Shown piece after piece: positions 1 through 7,824 of a DNA stretch of 64,000 bases. The stretch comes from Ilyomonas sp965199905. Its GTDB lineage: Bacteria; Bacteroidota; Bacteroidia; Chitinophagales; Chitinophagaceae. The notes below the pieces were generated by a model that had not been told where the DNA came from, searched no databases, and saw only the letters and a program-made list of their open reading frames with translations. Position 1 is the stretch's first letter, and each line of letters starts with the position of its first letter. The DNA is taken from contig OZ241366.1 of NCBI GenBank assembly GCA_965199905.1, forward strand, positions 1,612,001 through 1,676,000. The letters are read 5' to 3'. Made by a program: the position numbers and the translations under genes.

Positions 1-263
1 CCGGCGGCCTCTTCCGGGTTGTTAGAATTAGCAAGGACTTTTAAAGTGTCAACTGATTCAGTAACAGGTCCACAATATCCATTTAGATATGCCTTGCATC
101 GTGTATCATGGCAATCATAAGGACATACGCCTGGAAGTAAATTTGTAATTGATCCACCTTTTTTTGCATTTATTTCAGCAGTAGTTCGTGCATCGAATTC
201 TTGTCTTGAACAGCTAAACAGTAAGGTCGAGAGAAGAATAAATAGAACGGTAATCTTTTTCAT
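1..263 (-). CDS. Partial small Cys-rich lipoprotein, C-terminus outside window
   Basis: Reading the minus strand from an ATG at 261-263 gives 87 codons that stay open to the window edge, so the C-terminus is missing. The first 18 residues are a typical lipoprotein signal: MKK, a hydrophobic stretch, then the lipobox LLFSC with the lipidated Cys at about residue 18. The mature part holds four further cysteines in a short span (VCPYDCHDTRC...GYCG), suggesting disulfides or metal binding. I do not recognise the family. It is likely an outer-membrane or periplasmic lipoprotein exported by Sec. About 600 bases of AT-rich DNA precede it. Gene call fairly sure, function unknown. Confidence 0.7.
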   Translation of the reverse strand, partial: MKKITVLFILLSTLLFSCSRQEFDARTTAEINAKKGGSITNLLPGVCPYDCHDTRCKAYLNGYCGPVTESVDTLKVLANSNNPEEAA

Positions 264-767
264 TGTAATTTTTGTTATGACGTTTTTTGTTGTAAGATTT
301 TTACTTAGCAGCAATAATATTTAGTACTCTGTGCTTAACATCATTTGGTTAACCATGAGGGAACCAAGAAGATAAGATAAAACGAATTGAATGAAAAAAC
401 ATAAAGGTTTGCTTTGTATTGAAAAGTGATTTATGAGACATGATTAGGCAATAACTTATCAGAACCATCATTTGCTGTGACTCAAAATTGGTAGAAGCGT
501 TACATTCTTATTGCCCATCAATTAATAAGTAAAATAACAAGCATGGTGAAACTTATAATACTTGTAGTACAATCATATTAATCATTAGTTACTTTTTACA
601 AGACCTCCGATAAAGATTATTAAAACTTAATTATTTTATTAAATTAGGATAGGTTCTCATTGTAATTAAAGCATTAGCATTTATAATGCTAAAATAAGGA
701 TTTTGTTTATAAATACAGATTGATTTTAATATTTTAAAAAATAAAATGGCTCAAGTTTCTTTCTTTA

Positions 768-791
768 AAGGTCGGTGTCCTCACCGACCTT
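768..791. terminator. Perfect 10-bp hairpin
   Basis: AAGGTCGGTG, TCCT loop, then the exact complement. The flank on the + side is AT-rich but lacks a clean T run, so it may be a weak terminator or only a stable stem. It lies in the long gene-free stretch between the lipoprotein gene and the tRNA-like locus. Confidence 0.35.
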
Positions 792-856
792 AATTAATTT
801 TGATTTTTGGTTTGGGAAGACATAAACCGATAAGCGATAACAGGTAGATAAAACAA

Positions 857-894
857 AACGGCTCAACATATTTCACCAAATATATTGAGCCGTT
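857..894 (-). terminator. Strong intrinsic terminator behind the tRNA-like locus
   Basis: On the minus strand a 17-bp stem (AACGGCTCAA... with one T-G wobble), a GGTG loop, and then a TTGTTTT tail. It begins seven bases after the 3' end of the tRNA-like fold, so it supports transcription of a short RNA from the minus strand. Confidence 0.6.
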
Positions 895-900
895 ACAAAG

Positions 901-1070
901 CTGTAGGGGTAGGACTTGAACCTACACGGGGCAGTTAGCGTAAACACAAAAGCTTGGTGGTCAACCCCGGTCGGCCTAACGCGAGTTTGGTCGGCTCTAT
1001 GTTTATGTTTATCCTGTTATCCTCACCCCCGAGACGAGAGGGTATGTCTGCCAAATTTCATCACCCCACA
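901..1070 (-). tRNA. tRNA-like gene with ~100-nt insert in the variable region; identity unresolved
   Basis: On the minus strand a 7-bp acceptor stem can be drawn between TGTGGGG (1064-1070) and CCCTACA (902-908), extendable by a C-G pair. Next come a D arm with ATG/CAT stem and a Leu-like loop ending GGCAGA (1044-1061), an anticodon-like arm CCCTC-TCGTCTC-GGGGG (1026-1042), a 100-nt region (926-1025), and a T arm GTAGG-TTCAAGT-CCTAC (909-925). No CCA is encoded. The nominal anticodon would be GTC, but position 33 is C instead of U, and the body looks Leu-like rather than Asp-like. It could be a degenerate tRNA, an intron-containing tRNA or another structured RNA. A terminator follows directly. 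The arms are seen in the sequence; function is inference. Confidence 0.4.
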
Positions 1071-1219
1071 GTATATAAGAACTTCGTTTCCTGAACGAGG
1101 GTGCAAGAATAGAAAATAATATGGTTACGAAAGTAATTTTCGAATGAATTTTTTAAAAGTTTAGATTTCATTCAATATTATTGCAGATTAACTGAATATT
1201 CTTCACTCAAAATTTACCC

Positions 1220-1693
1220 ATGACGTCCAAAATCAATCTTGATAAGCTCGACCTGCAGATTATGCAGGAAATGATGGGCAACGCAGGCATTTCGTATGCC
1301 GACCTTGGGAAAAAGCTTTTCGTATCGGGCGGCACCATCCATGTTCGTATTAAAAAACTTGAGGAAGCCGGCATAGCAAAAGGTACGCGGCTGAATGTGG
1401 ATATGAAGGAACTGGGGTATGATGTGATTGCCTTTATTGGTATTTATCTTGAAAAAAGCTCGCTGTACGACAGCGTGGCTACAGAGCTGAAGAAGATTCC
1501 TGAGATTGTCCGGCTTAACTATACAACAGGCAACTACAGCATGTTTGCCGAGATTGTTTGTAAAAATATTCAGCAGCTTCGCTTTGTGCTGCATGATGAG
1601 CTGCAAAAAATAAAGGGCATTGAGCGAACGGAAACTTTTATTTCGCTGGAAGAAAGCTTTGCGAGGAATGTGCTGGTGCATAGGGAGGGATGA
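1220..1693 (+). CDS. Lrp/AsnC family transcriptional regulator
   Basis: 157 residues, the normal length of the family. Residues 5-60 form the AsnC-type helix-turn-helix (LDKLDLQIMQEMMGNAG..., then SGGTIHVRIKKLEEAGI), and residues about 70-145 form the ligand-binding RAM domain (TTGNYSMFAEIV, ERTETFISLEE). Such proteins bind DNA as dimers or octamers and usually respond to an amino acid. The start codon ATG lies at 1220 with AT-rich DNA upstream. Its target cannot be read from the window; the ABC exporter gene 170 bases downstream on the same strand is one candidate. A long antisense reading frame over it is a shadow. Confidence 0.9.
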   Translation: MTSKINLDKLDLQIMQEMMGNAGISYADLGKKLFVSGGTIHVRIKKLEEAGIAKGTRLNVDMKELGYDVIAFIGIYLEKSSLYDSVATELKKIPEIVRLNYTTGNYSMFAEIVCKNIQQLRFVLHDELQKIKGIERTETFISLEESFARNVLVHREG

Positions 1694-1846
1694 GTTATGG
1701 ATTGATAACAGATAGGGTGTGCTGTTATTGTGTGAGGTTTTAGAAAAAAGTGCTTTTAGTATTAATGGCGGGCGGTTTATCAACTGTCATCTGTCATCAA
1801 TTAACTACCAACCATCAACGACCAACCATCAACTGCTAACTAACCC

Positions 1847-1854
1847 TACCTTTG
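1847..1854 (+). promoter_or_regulatory. Bacteroidota -7 box (TACCTTTG)
   Basis: Matches the TAnnTTTG -7 consensus and lies 9 bases before the ATG of the ABC exporter, which implies a very short leader. No clear -33 TTG element at the usual spacing was found. Confidence 0.4.
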
Positions 1855-1863
1855 TGCTATATC

Positions 1864-3681
1864 ATGAGTGAGCAAGCGAAGAAACAAAATTTCAACTATG
1901 GAGCGCTGCGGCGCGTTTTTACTTTTGTTCGTCCTTACCGGTCTCAGTTTTATGGCAGCATTTTGATGGCGGTTGTTCTGGCCGTATTTGCGCCGGTTCG
2001 TCCTTTTTTAATTCAGCTTACCATAGATAAAGCCACAGGCAAAACAGAAGCGATTCCGGAATGGCTGCGCCTGAGTTTATTTAATACCAACCTGAATAAT
2101 GTTGAGCAGTTTATTGTGGCTATCACTATCTTCCAGGTAGTTTTTATTTTTATAGAAACGGCGGTGCGGTTCTGGTTTTCGTTTATCACGTCGTGGCTTG
2201 GGCAGGCAGTGGTGAGAGACATGCGCGTAAGCGTGTATCAAAAGATTGTGAACCTGAATCTGCGCCAGTTTGATACCACGCCGATTGGCACTTTAACCAC
2301 GCGAACCATCAATGATATTGAAAGCATTAATGATATTTTTTCGGATGGTTTGATACCTATTATTTCCGATCTGTTGTCGATTGTGATTACGCTTGCCACC
2401 ATGCTTTGGATAGACTGGCGGCTTACGCTTGTGAGCCTGATTCCGTTCCCGATTTTAATTGTGGCTACGTATTATTTTAAAGAGAGCGTTAATAAGAGCT
2501 TCATTAAAGTGCGTAATGCCGTAGCGGCTTTGAATGCTTTTGTGCAGGAACATTTGACCGGCATGGCAATCGTGCAGGCTTTTGCTGCCGAAAACAGGGA
2601 ATATAAAAAGTTTAATGCCATTAACAAAGAGCATCGCAACTCTAACATTAAAGCCATTTTTGCTTACTCAGTTTTTTTCCCGGTTGTTGAAATTATTCTT
2701 GCCGTGAGCATTGGTATTCTGGTGTGGTGGATAGCTGATAAGAAACTTGATTCGGGTTTGCTGGTGGCATTCATTTTATACCTGAACCAGATATTTCGCC
2801 CGCTTCGCGTGATTGCCGATAAGTTCAACGTGATTCAAATGGGCGTTATCGCCTCGCAGCGTGTGTTTGCCGTGCTGGATAACGAAGATTATATTCATAA
2901 AGCAGGCAATCTTGCGCCGGCTCATATAAGAGGCAAAGTGCAGTTTGACCATGTATGGTTTGCGTATGTGAATGAGCACTATGTATTAAAGGATATCAAC
3001 TTCACCATTCAGCCCGGCGAAACGGTTGCGCTTGTAGGTCATACAGGCAGTGGCAAAACATCTATCATCAGTTTGCTCAACCGTTTATATCATATTCAGC
3101 AAGGCAGCATTACGCTTGATGATGTGAACATTAACGATTACACATTAGATGCATTGCGAAGCAAAATTGGCGTGGTGCTGCAGGATGTGTTTTTATTCTC
3201 GGGAAGTATATTGGAAAACATTACGCTGCGCAATCCCGACATCACGCGCGAGCAAGCGATAGAAGCTGCTAAGCTTATTGGCGTGCACGATTTTATTATG
3301 CAACTGCCCGGCGATTATGATTATAACGTAATGGAGCGCGGCAGCACGCTAAGCCTCGGGCAGCGGCAACTATTATCGTTCATTCGCGCTTTATTATACA
3401 ACCCGGCGGTATTAATTTTAGATGAAGCAACTTCGTCAATTGACACTGAAAGTGAACTGCTGATACAACAGGCAATAGACAAACTGGTTGTGGGTCGCAC
3501 ATCAATTGTAATTGCGCATCGGTTATCAACCATCCGCAAGGCGAATAAGATTATTGTGCTGGATAAAGGTGAGATTAAGGAAGTGGGTACGCATGAAGAA
3601 CTGCTGGCGTTGGGCGGCTGGTATAGTAAGTTGCATAATATGCAGTTTGAGAAGAGGGGAAAGCTGCTGACAACTTCATAG
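1864..3681 (+). CDS. ABC exporter, fused permease-ATPase (MsbA-like)
   Basis: 605 residues starting at ATG 1864 (MSEQAKK); a TTG four codons upstream is less likely because it lies within the -7 box. Residues about 25-320 form six transmembrane helices of the type I exporter fold. The nucleotide-binding domain follows: Walker A GHTGSGKTS near 392, signature LSLGQRQ near 497, Walker B VLILDEATSSID near 517 and the H-loop IAHRLST near 549. It works as a homo- or heterodimer in the inner membrane to export a lipid, peptide or drug; the substrate cannot be told. Only one half-transporter is present here, so a homodimer is likely. A four-helix-bundle protein and a Kir channel follow on the same strand. 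Confidence 0.92.
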   Translation: MSEQAKKQNFNYGALRRVFTFVRPYRSQFYGSILMAVVLAVFAPVRPFLIQLTIDKATGKTEAIPEWLRLSLFNTNLNNVEQFIVAITIFQVVFIFIETAVRFWFSFITSWLGQAVVRDMRVSVYQKIVNLNLRQFDTTPIGTLTTRTINDIESINDIFSDGLIPIISDLLSIVITLATMLWIDWRLTLVSLIPFPILIVATYYFKESVNKSFIKVRNAVAALNAFVQEHLTGMAIVQAFAAENREYKKFNAINKEHRNSNIKAIFAYSVFFPVVEIILAVSIGILVWWIADKKLDSGLLVAFILYLNQIFRPLRVIADKFNVIQMGVIASQRVFAVLDNEDYIHKAGNLAPAHIRGKVQFDHVWFAYVNEHYVLKDINFTIQPGETVALVGHTGSGKTSIISLLNRLYHIQQGSITLDDVNINDYTLDALRSKIGVVLQDVFLFSGSILENITLRNPDITREQAIEAAKLIGVHDFIMQLPGDYDYNVMERGSTLSLGQRQLLSFIRALLYNPAVLILDEATSSIDTESELLIQQAIDKLVVGRTSIVIAHRLSTIRKANKIIVLDKGEIKEVGTHEELLALGGWYSKLHNMQFEKRGKLLTTS

Positions 3682-3720
3682 TGAGTAGTTAGTAGTGAGT
3701 GCTTATGTGTAACTTGACAA

Positions 3721-4107
3721 TTGAAAAATGAGAGTTTTTTGTTTTTAAATTTGAAGCATACAAAACTGGAAGTATTTTCTGTGTCAAAACAATTCGTGCT
3801 AAAATGTTACAAACCGACTAACACTTTTCCATCAGATGAAAGATTTGCAATAGTATCTCAGATCGGGCGGGCTGCCTTATCTGTTCATTTAAATATTGCA
3901 GAAGGATGTTCAAGAAAATCGCATGTAGAAAGATGCAGATCCTTCGAAATTTCAAGAGGTTCAACCATTGAAGTTGATACAGCTTTTGATATTGCATTGA
4001 AACTAAATTATATAAGCAGAGAACGACTTACTGTTTTAGGAGAATACATCATTCAGGCATTTAAACTATTAAGCGGCTTAATTTCAAACTCAACAATTCA
4101 GCATTAA
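3721..4107 (+). CDS. Four-helix-bundle protein of the S23 / 23S rRNA intervening-sequence family
   Basis: 128 residues with the family's hallmarks: FPSDERFAIVSQIGRAALS, then NIAEGCSRKS and FEISRGSTIEVDTAFDIALKLNYIS. Members fold as a four-helix bundle that pentamerises. They were first noticed in rRNA intervening sequences but are now found as free-standing genes of unknown role, very often in Bacteroidota. Here it stands between the ABC exporter (40 bases upstream) and the Kir channel (33 bases downstream), with no rRNA nearby. The reading frame has no ATG at its N-terminus, so TTG at 3721 is the best start. The N-terminus (LNLKHTKLEVFSVSKQFV) agrees with relatives, so the gene looks intact. 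Confidence 0.75.
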   Translation: MKNESFLFLNLKHTKLEVFSVSKQFVLKCYKPTNTFPSDERFAIVSQIGRAALSVHLNIAEGCSRKSHVERCRSFEISRGSTIEVDTAFDIALKLNYISRERLTVLGEYIIQAFKLLSGLISNSTIQH

Positions 4108-4140
4108 TTATTCACCATTCATTATTCACCACTCACTTAT

Positions 4141-5109
4141 ATGGCTCTCACTTCCATAAAACAATTGAACCCGGCTTCAAAAACCAATAATGATACGGGT
4201 TTTGGCACCAACCCAAATAGTTATGGCGGTCGTTTTATTAATAAAGACGGCAGCTATAATGTGCGAAAGGATGGCATTACTATTTGGGATCGGTTCAGCA
4301 TGTATCACAGCATGCTGGAAATGCCGAGATGGAAATTCATGCTGGCGATAGTTATCTTTTTTGTTTCTATCAATATTGCGTTTACAGCGTTATATGTGTT
4401 GATTGGCGCCAACGATTTTCAGGGATTTATTGCCACGACAGAATGGGGTAAAATCAGGGAACTTTATTTCTTCAGCACCGAAACATTTACTACGGTTGGA
4501 TATGGACGTATTAACCCGATTGGCGATTTGGCAAACACGATTGCTTCCTTCGAAGCGATGATTGGTTTTCTATCGTTTGCGTTAGCTACCGGTCTTATTT
4601 ATGGCCGCTTTTCGCGCCCGCGGGCGCATGTTATTTTTAGTGAGCATGCTTTGATTTCTCCATTTAAAGAAATAACCGCTTTTATGTTCCGCATGGTGCC
4701 TTATAAAGATGGTCATACCATGACCGATGTAAGCATCCGTGTTACCTGTAGTTTTTTGGTGGAAGAAAACGGAACGTCAACCTATAAGTTTTTCACGCTG
4801 CCTCTGGAACGCGACCGTATAGACAGCCTGATGATGAACTGGACAGTAGTACATCCGATTGATGAAAACAGTCCTCTGTCCGGGCTATCTTCCGACGACA
4901 TGAAGAACAGCGATATGGAAGTGTATGTGCTGATGCGCGGCTTCGATGATGTATATTCAAACACAGTGCTGGAGCGAACTTCATACACGTATGATGAGAT
5001 TTCTTACAACGCTAAGTTTGTATCCATGTACCATGAAAGCGAGAATGGCAAAACCACCATTTTAGAGGTCGATAAAATACATGAGTATAGGGAAGTGGGT
5101 GAGCAGTGA
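4141..5109 (+). CDS. Inward-rectifier potassium channel (KirBac type)
   Basis: 322 residues. The first transmembrane helix (LAIVIFFVSINIAFTALYVL), the pore helix and the selectivity filter TTVGYG (about 117-122), and the second helix (IASFEAMIGFLSFALATGLIYGRFSRP) are followed by the Kir cytoplasmic beta-sandwich domain (residues about 165-315; FRMVPYKDGHTMTDVSIRVT is typical). The channel forms tetramers in the inner membrane and passes K+. The ATG at 4141 follows an AT-rich spacer made of TATTCACC-like repeats. The upstream neighbours are co-directional, but the gaps contain these spacer repeats, so co-transcription is uncertain. No regulatory ligand can be deduced. Confidence 0.9.
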   Translation: MALTSIKQLNPASKTNNDTGFGTNPNSYGGRFINKDGSYNVRKDGITIWDRFSMYHSMLEMPRWKFMLAIVIFFVSINIAFTALYVLIGANDFQGFIATTEWGKIRELYFFSTETFTTVGYGRINPIGDLANTIASFEAMIGFLSFALATGLIYGRFSRPRAHVIFSEHALISPFKEITAFMFRMVPYKDGHTMTDVSIRVTCSFLVEENGTSTYKFFTLPLERDRIDSLMMNWTVVHPIDENSPLSGLSSDDMKNSDMEVYVLMRGFDDVYSNTVLERTSYTYDEISYNAKFVSMYHESENGKTTILEVDKIHEYREVGEQ

Positions 5110-5173
5110 GCTACGAGCGGGTGAGCTATCAGGAACAGCTATTGACTACTCACTATTGACTACTCACCACTCA

Positions 5174-5773
5174 CTATTCCACCAACGCCTGCCTTGGAAT
5201 GATGAATTGAATTAAATTTTCCGGCGAAATTCCGGCGCGGCTGCTGGCATCATTGATATCGTCTCTCGATACATTGGCGGCGAATGATTTTTCTTTCAGC
5301 CGCTTCTTCACTCCTTTTACATCCATACTTTCATAACCACCGGGCCGCATTAATGAATAGGCATGAATCAGTCCGCTCAATTCATCAAACGCATACAACA
5401 TTTTATCCATGTTGGTTTCCGGCTCTACGCCAAAATGAATAGGTCCGTGCGAAGCGATGGCATGAATTATTTCAGGATCAACGTCTCTCCTTTCCAGCTC
5501 TTCAATGATCTTTTTACAATGCTGGTCGGGCCATTGATCCCAGTCGGCATCGTGAAGCAGTCCTGCCATTTCCCAACGCCACTGTCCGGCTTCGTCAAGC
5601 GCTTCCTTTTCCTTTGCCCAGTCGCGCATTAAAGCGGCTACCTGCCTCATGTGCAATTGCAGTTTGGGATTCTTTACCCAATCGTAAAACAAAGCTTCGG
5701 CTTCTTCGCGGGATAAAACGTTTCCTGCATTATCAATATTTCCAAACGAGCTGCGGTGAAGTAATAACGACAT
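5174..5773 (-). CDS. HD-domain phosphohydrolase-like protein
   Basis: 199 residues. An HD domain spans about residues 40-150: an early His in LHMRQVAALM, the HD doublet in AGLLHDADWDQWP, and IIHAIASHG further on, the pattern of metal-dependent HD hydrolases. The C-terminal third (KRLKEKSFAANVSRDDI) is shared by a Bacteroidota/Firmicutes group of stand-alone HD proteins of unknown substrate. It is cytoplasmic, with no signal peptide. It is transcribed away from the DUF1810 gene, from which it is separated by a 125-base divergent promoter region. The start at 5773 (MSLLLHRSSF) is the first ATG. Family sure, substrate unknown. Confidence 0.8.
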   Translation of the reverse strand: MSLLLHRSSFGNIDNAGNVLSREEAEALFYDWVKNPKLQLHMRQVAALMRDWAKEKEALDEAGQWRWEMAGLLHDADWDQWPDQHCKKIIEELERRDVDPEIIHAIASHGPIHFGVEPETNMDKMLYAFDELSGLIHAYSLMRPGGYESMDVKGVKKRLKEKSFAANVSRDDINDASSRAGISPENLIQFIIPRQALVE

Positions 5774-5871
5774 AGTTTTTGAGATAAAAAATCTGAAACA
5801 ATAATAAAACCAGTGAATGAATTTGATGTAAAAGAACGTTCATTCGAATCATCATTACCGGTTTTCAAAAC

Positions 5872-5879
5872 TACATTTG
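5872..5879 (+). promoter_or_regulatory. Bacteroidota -7 box (TACATTTG) for the DUF1810 gene
   Basis: TAnnTTTG match 19 bases before the ATG at 5899, inside the intergenic region shared with the divergent HD gene. Confidence 0.4.
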
Positions 5880-5898
5880 TTTACATAAATATTGATAT

Positions 5899-6321
5899 AT
5901 GCCTGACCAATATAACCTGCAACGCTTTGTTGATGCGCAGAAAAATGATTATGCCATTGCCTTATCAGAAATAAAAAACGGAAGAAAGCGCAGTCACTGG
6001 ATGTGGTATATTTTCCCGCAAATACAAGGCTTAGGCTTTAGCTCTACGTCAAAGTATTATGCCATTAAAAACAGCTATGAAGCAAAGGCATATTTGGAAC
6101 ATCCTGTGCTGGGAAAGCGGTTGATCCAAATCAGTAACGCCTTGCTTTCATTAGGAGGAAACAATGCCACTTCAATCTTTGGAAGCCCGGATGATGTAAA
6201 GCTTAAATCCAGCATGACATTATTCGCATCGTTGCCTGACGTTGATGATGTTTTTAAAAAAGTATTGGATAAGTTCTTCGGTGGTAAAACAGATGAAGCC
6301 ACATTAGATAAGCTTCCATAA
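5899..6321 (+). CDS. DUF1810 family protein
   Basis: 140 residues, the usual length. The diagnostic N-terminal core is present: LQRFVDAQKNDYAIALSEIKNG, then the aromatic block SHWMWYIFPQIQGLGFSSTSKYYAI, and later SLGGNNATSIFGSPDDVKLKSSMTLF (here given only as a landmark). The family (sometimes labelled calpastatin-like in databases) is widespread, small and cytoplasmic, with no established function; fusions to macro-domain proteins are known for relatives. It has its own promoter box, so it is probably monocistronic. Nothing in the neighbourhood points to a pathway. Confidence 0.85.
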   Translation: MPDQYNLQRFVDAQKNDYAIALSEIKNGRKRSHWMWYIFPQIQGLGFSSTSKYYAIKNSYEAKAYLEHPVLGKRLIQISNALLSLGGNNATSIFGSPDDVKLKSSMTLFASLPDVDDVFKKVLDKFFGGKTDEATLDKLP

Positions 6322-6409
6322 TCACCGTTCTTTTCAGCGCATTATTATATCGATACCAGCGTTCCTTTTTTTTAAGACAGGATGATTTAAATAATCAATA
6401 CCAGGCGCT

Positions 6410-6577
6410 TCATATACATACGTTCCAACGGGTTGCGGCTTGCCCTTTCATTTTAAGATCGATCACGAGAAGCATGATAGCAATGGCCGGCACGGCATCG
6501 CAAAAAGAATACAAGGCGCTCACGTTCCAGGTTCTTTTCTTCCTGTATTCTTTGTTTACCTGCTTGTTTTCAGCCAT
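6410..6577 (-). CDS. Possible 55-residue single-span membrane protein
   Basis: Downstream of the SDR gene on the same strand (gap 37 bases) an ATG at 6575-6577 opens a frame of 55 codons: a charged N-terminus (MAENKQVNKEYRKKRTWN) and one hydrophobic segment (VPAIAIMLLVIDL) before a basic tail. This topology is typical of small membrane proteins, but there is no recognised family and a + strand frame overlaps it, so it may be chance. Confidence 0.3.
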   Translation of the reverse strand: MAENKQVNKEYRKKRTWNVSALYSFCDAVPAIAIMLLVIDLKMKGQAATRWNVCI

Positions 6578-6614
6578 TATTTTTATTTGGTGTAAACAAC
6601 ATTTTCGTTCAATG

Positions 6615-7430
6615 TTATACATACAAGTCGGGATACAGCCTGCCTCCGGGCGTGATGGCGTAAACATCAAAATCTGTGATGCCTTCGCTTCGCAATACAT
6701 CTTCATCAAGCAAGGCATTGCCGGTAAAGGATGACTCTTTGCTTATTATTGCATAAGCTGCATCTGCCACGATCTCCGGCTTGCGGCTCATCGCTACCAG
6801 CTTTTCACCACCTAATAAATTACGAACAGGCGCTGTGGCGATGGTTGTTTTTGGCCAAAGAGAATTGCTACCAATGCCATCCTTTTTAAACTCTTCCGCC
6901 CAGCCCATCACCATCATCGTCATGCTGTATTTACTGAGAGTATAAGCCATTTGCGGGTATATCCATTCAGGCTGAAGATTAATGGGTGGCGATACCGTTA
7001 AAATGTGTGCGCTGCTGCTTTTCTTCAGATAAGGCAAACAAGCTTTTGTCATTAAGAAAGTGCCGCGCACATTGATATCGTGTATCAGATCAAATCGCTT
7101 TATTTCGGTTAATTCGGTGTTGGCAAGTTGCACAGCAGAAGCATTATTAACCAACACATCAATGCCGCCAAACGCTTGTACAGCCTGCACAATTACATTG
7201 TTTACCTGTTCTTCAAAGCGAATATCGCACTGTACCGGCAAGGCTTTGCCACCGGCTTCTTCTACTTCTTTCGCAGTGGTGTAAATGGTGCCGCCAAGGC
7301 GATCATCTTCCTCAATACTTTTGGCTGCAATAATAATGTTGGCGCCTTCTTTCGCAAAGCGCAAAGCCATCGCTTTTCCAATACCACGACTGCTGCCGGT
7401 AATTAAAATGGTCTTATTCGCAAATGACAT
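6615..7430 (-). CDS. Short-chain dehydrogenase/reductase (HSDL2-like)
   Basis: 271 residues from ATG 7428-7430 (MSFANKTILITGSSRGIGKAM). A longer frame to 7538 exists, but the added residues do not resemble an SDR N-terminus. The Rossmann cofactor motif TGSSRGIG is at 11-18, NNAS near 100, and the active-site Tyr/Lys lies in AYTLSKYSM. The insert IIIAAKSIEEDDRLGGTIY and the ending SFTGNALLDEDVLRSEGI place it with hydroxysteroid-dehydrogenase-like protein 2 and citronellol dehydrogenase relatives, which are NAD(P)-dependent oxidoreductases of fatty or isoprenoid substrates. The true substrate is unknown. It appears to be monocistronic, or to lead a very small membrane-protein frame. Confidence 0.85.
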   Translation of the reverse strand: MSFANKTILITGSSRGIGKAMALRFAKEGANIIIAAKSIEEDDRLGGTIYTTAKEVEEAGGKALPVQCDIRFEEQVNNVIVQAVQAFGGIDVLVNNASAVQLANTELTEIKRFDLIHDINVRGTFLMTKACLPYLKKSSSAHILTVSPPINLQPEWIYPQMAYTLSKYSMTMMVMGWAEEFKKDGIGSNSLWPKTTIATAPVRNLLGGEKLVAMSRKPEIVADAAYAIISKESSFTGNALLDEDVLRSEGITDFDVYAITPGGRLYPDLYV

Positions 7431-7802
7431 AAGCTTCGTCATATGCAGGTAAATATATGGTTTTGAACGTTCTTTTCGGAAGTACAAGCCTGTTACCGGT
7501 TTACACTTTATTGTATCTCTATACATCAACAACGGCAAGAATAAAGCATATGCCCAGGGAAGTTAAGCACAAGCAGTACCTTGCGATAATGAAAATCACT
7601 GTTACGCTTTGTCACCATAAATAATCATCTATGATAACAAAGAAAGAATGAATAATAAGTAATGAGTGGTGACTCAGTTTGAACATACAAAGGCAAACCT
7701 GTCAAATTATGTTGTATTAAGAAACTGCTGAACCTGACAGGTTATTTGCAAACTATACCACTACCGAATAACTTTATCAATAATAGATAAACCTTATAAA
7801 GT

Positions 7803-7810
7803 TATTTTTG
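7803..7810 (+). promoter_or_regulatory. Bacteroidota -7 box (TATTTTTG) for the hydrolase-kinase pair
   Basis: TAnnTTTG match 14 bases before the hydrolase ATG at 7825. The same octamer stands in front of both susC genes. No convincing -33 element was seen. Confidence 0.35.
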
Positions 7811-7824
7811 CTCAAACTAATGTC

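Noticed and set aside
901..1070. tmRNA or SRP RNA
   Set aside because: Too short for tmRNA and lacks its GGGGCTGA start and tag frame; lacks the GGAAG tetraloop region of SRP RNA.
916..1119. 67-residue reading frame over the tRNA-like locus
   Set aside because: It is in the antisense sense of the RNA fold, has no family features and an odd Cys/Trp content; the paired arms and terminator explain the stretch better.
1214..1783. 189-residue antisense frame over the Lrp gene
   Set aside because: Shadow of a well-supported coding frame; the composition is His/Phe-rich without any motif.
5130..5180. CRISPR-like repeats
   Set aside because: Units are only 7-10 bases and imperfect, with no spacer-like unique segments of constant length and no cas genes.
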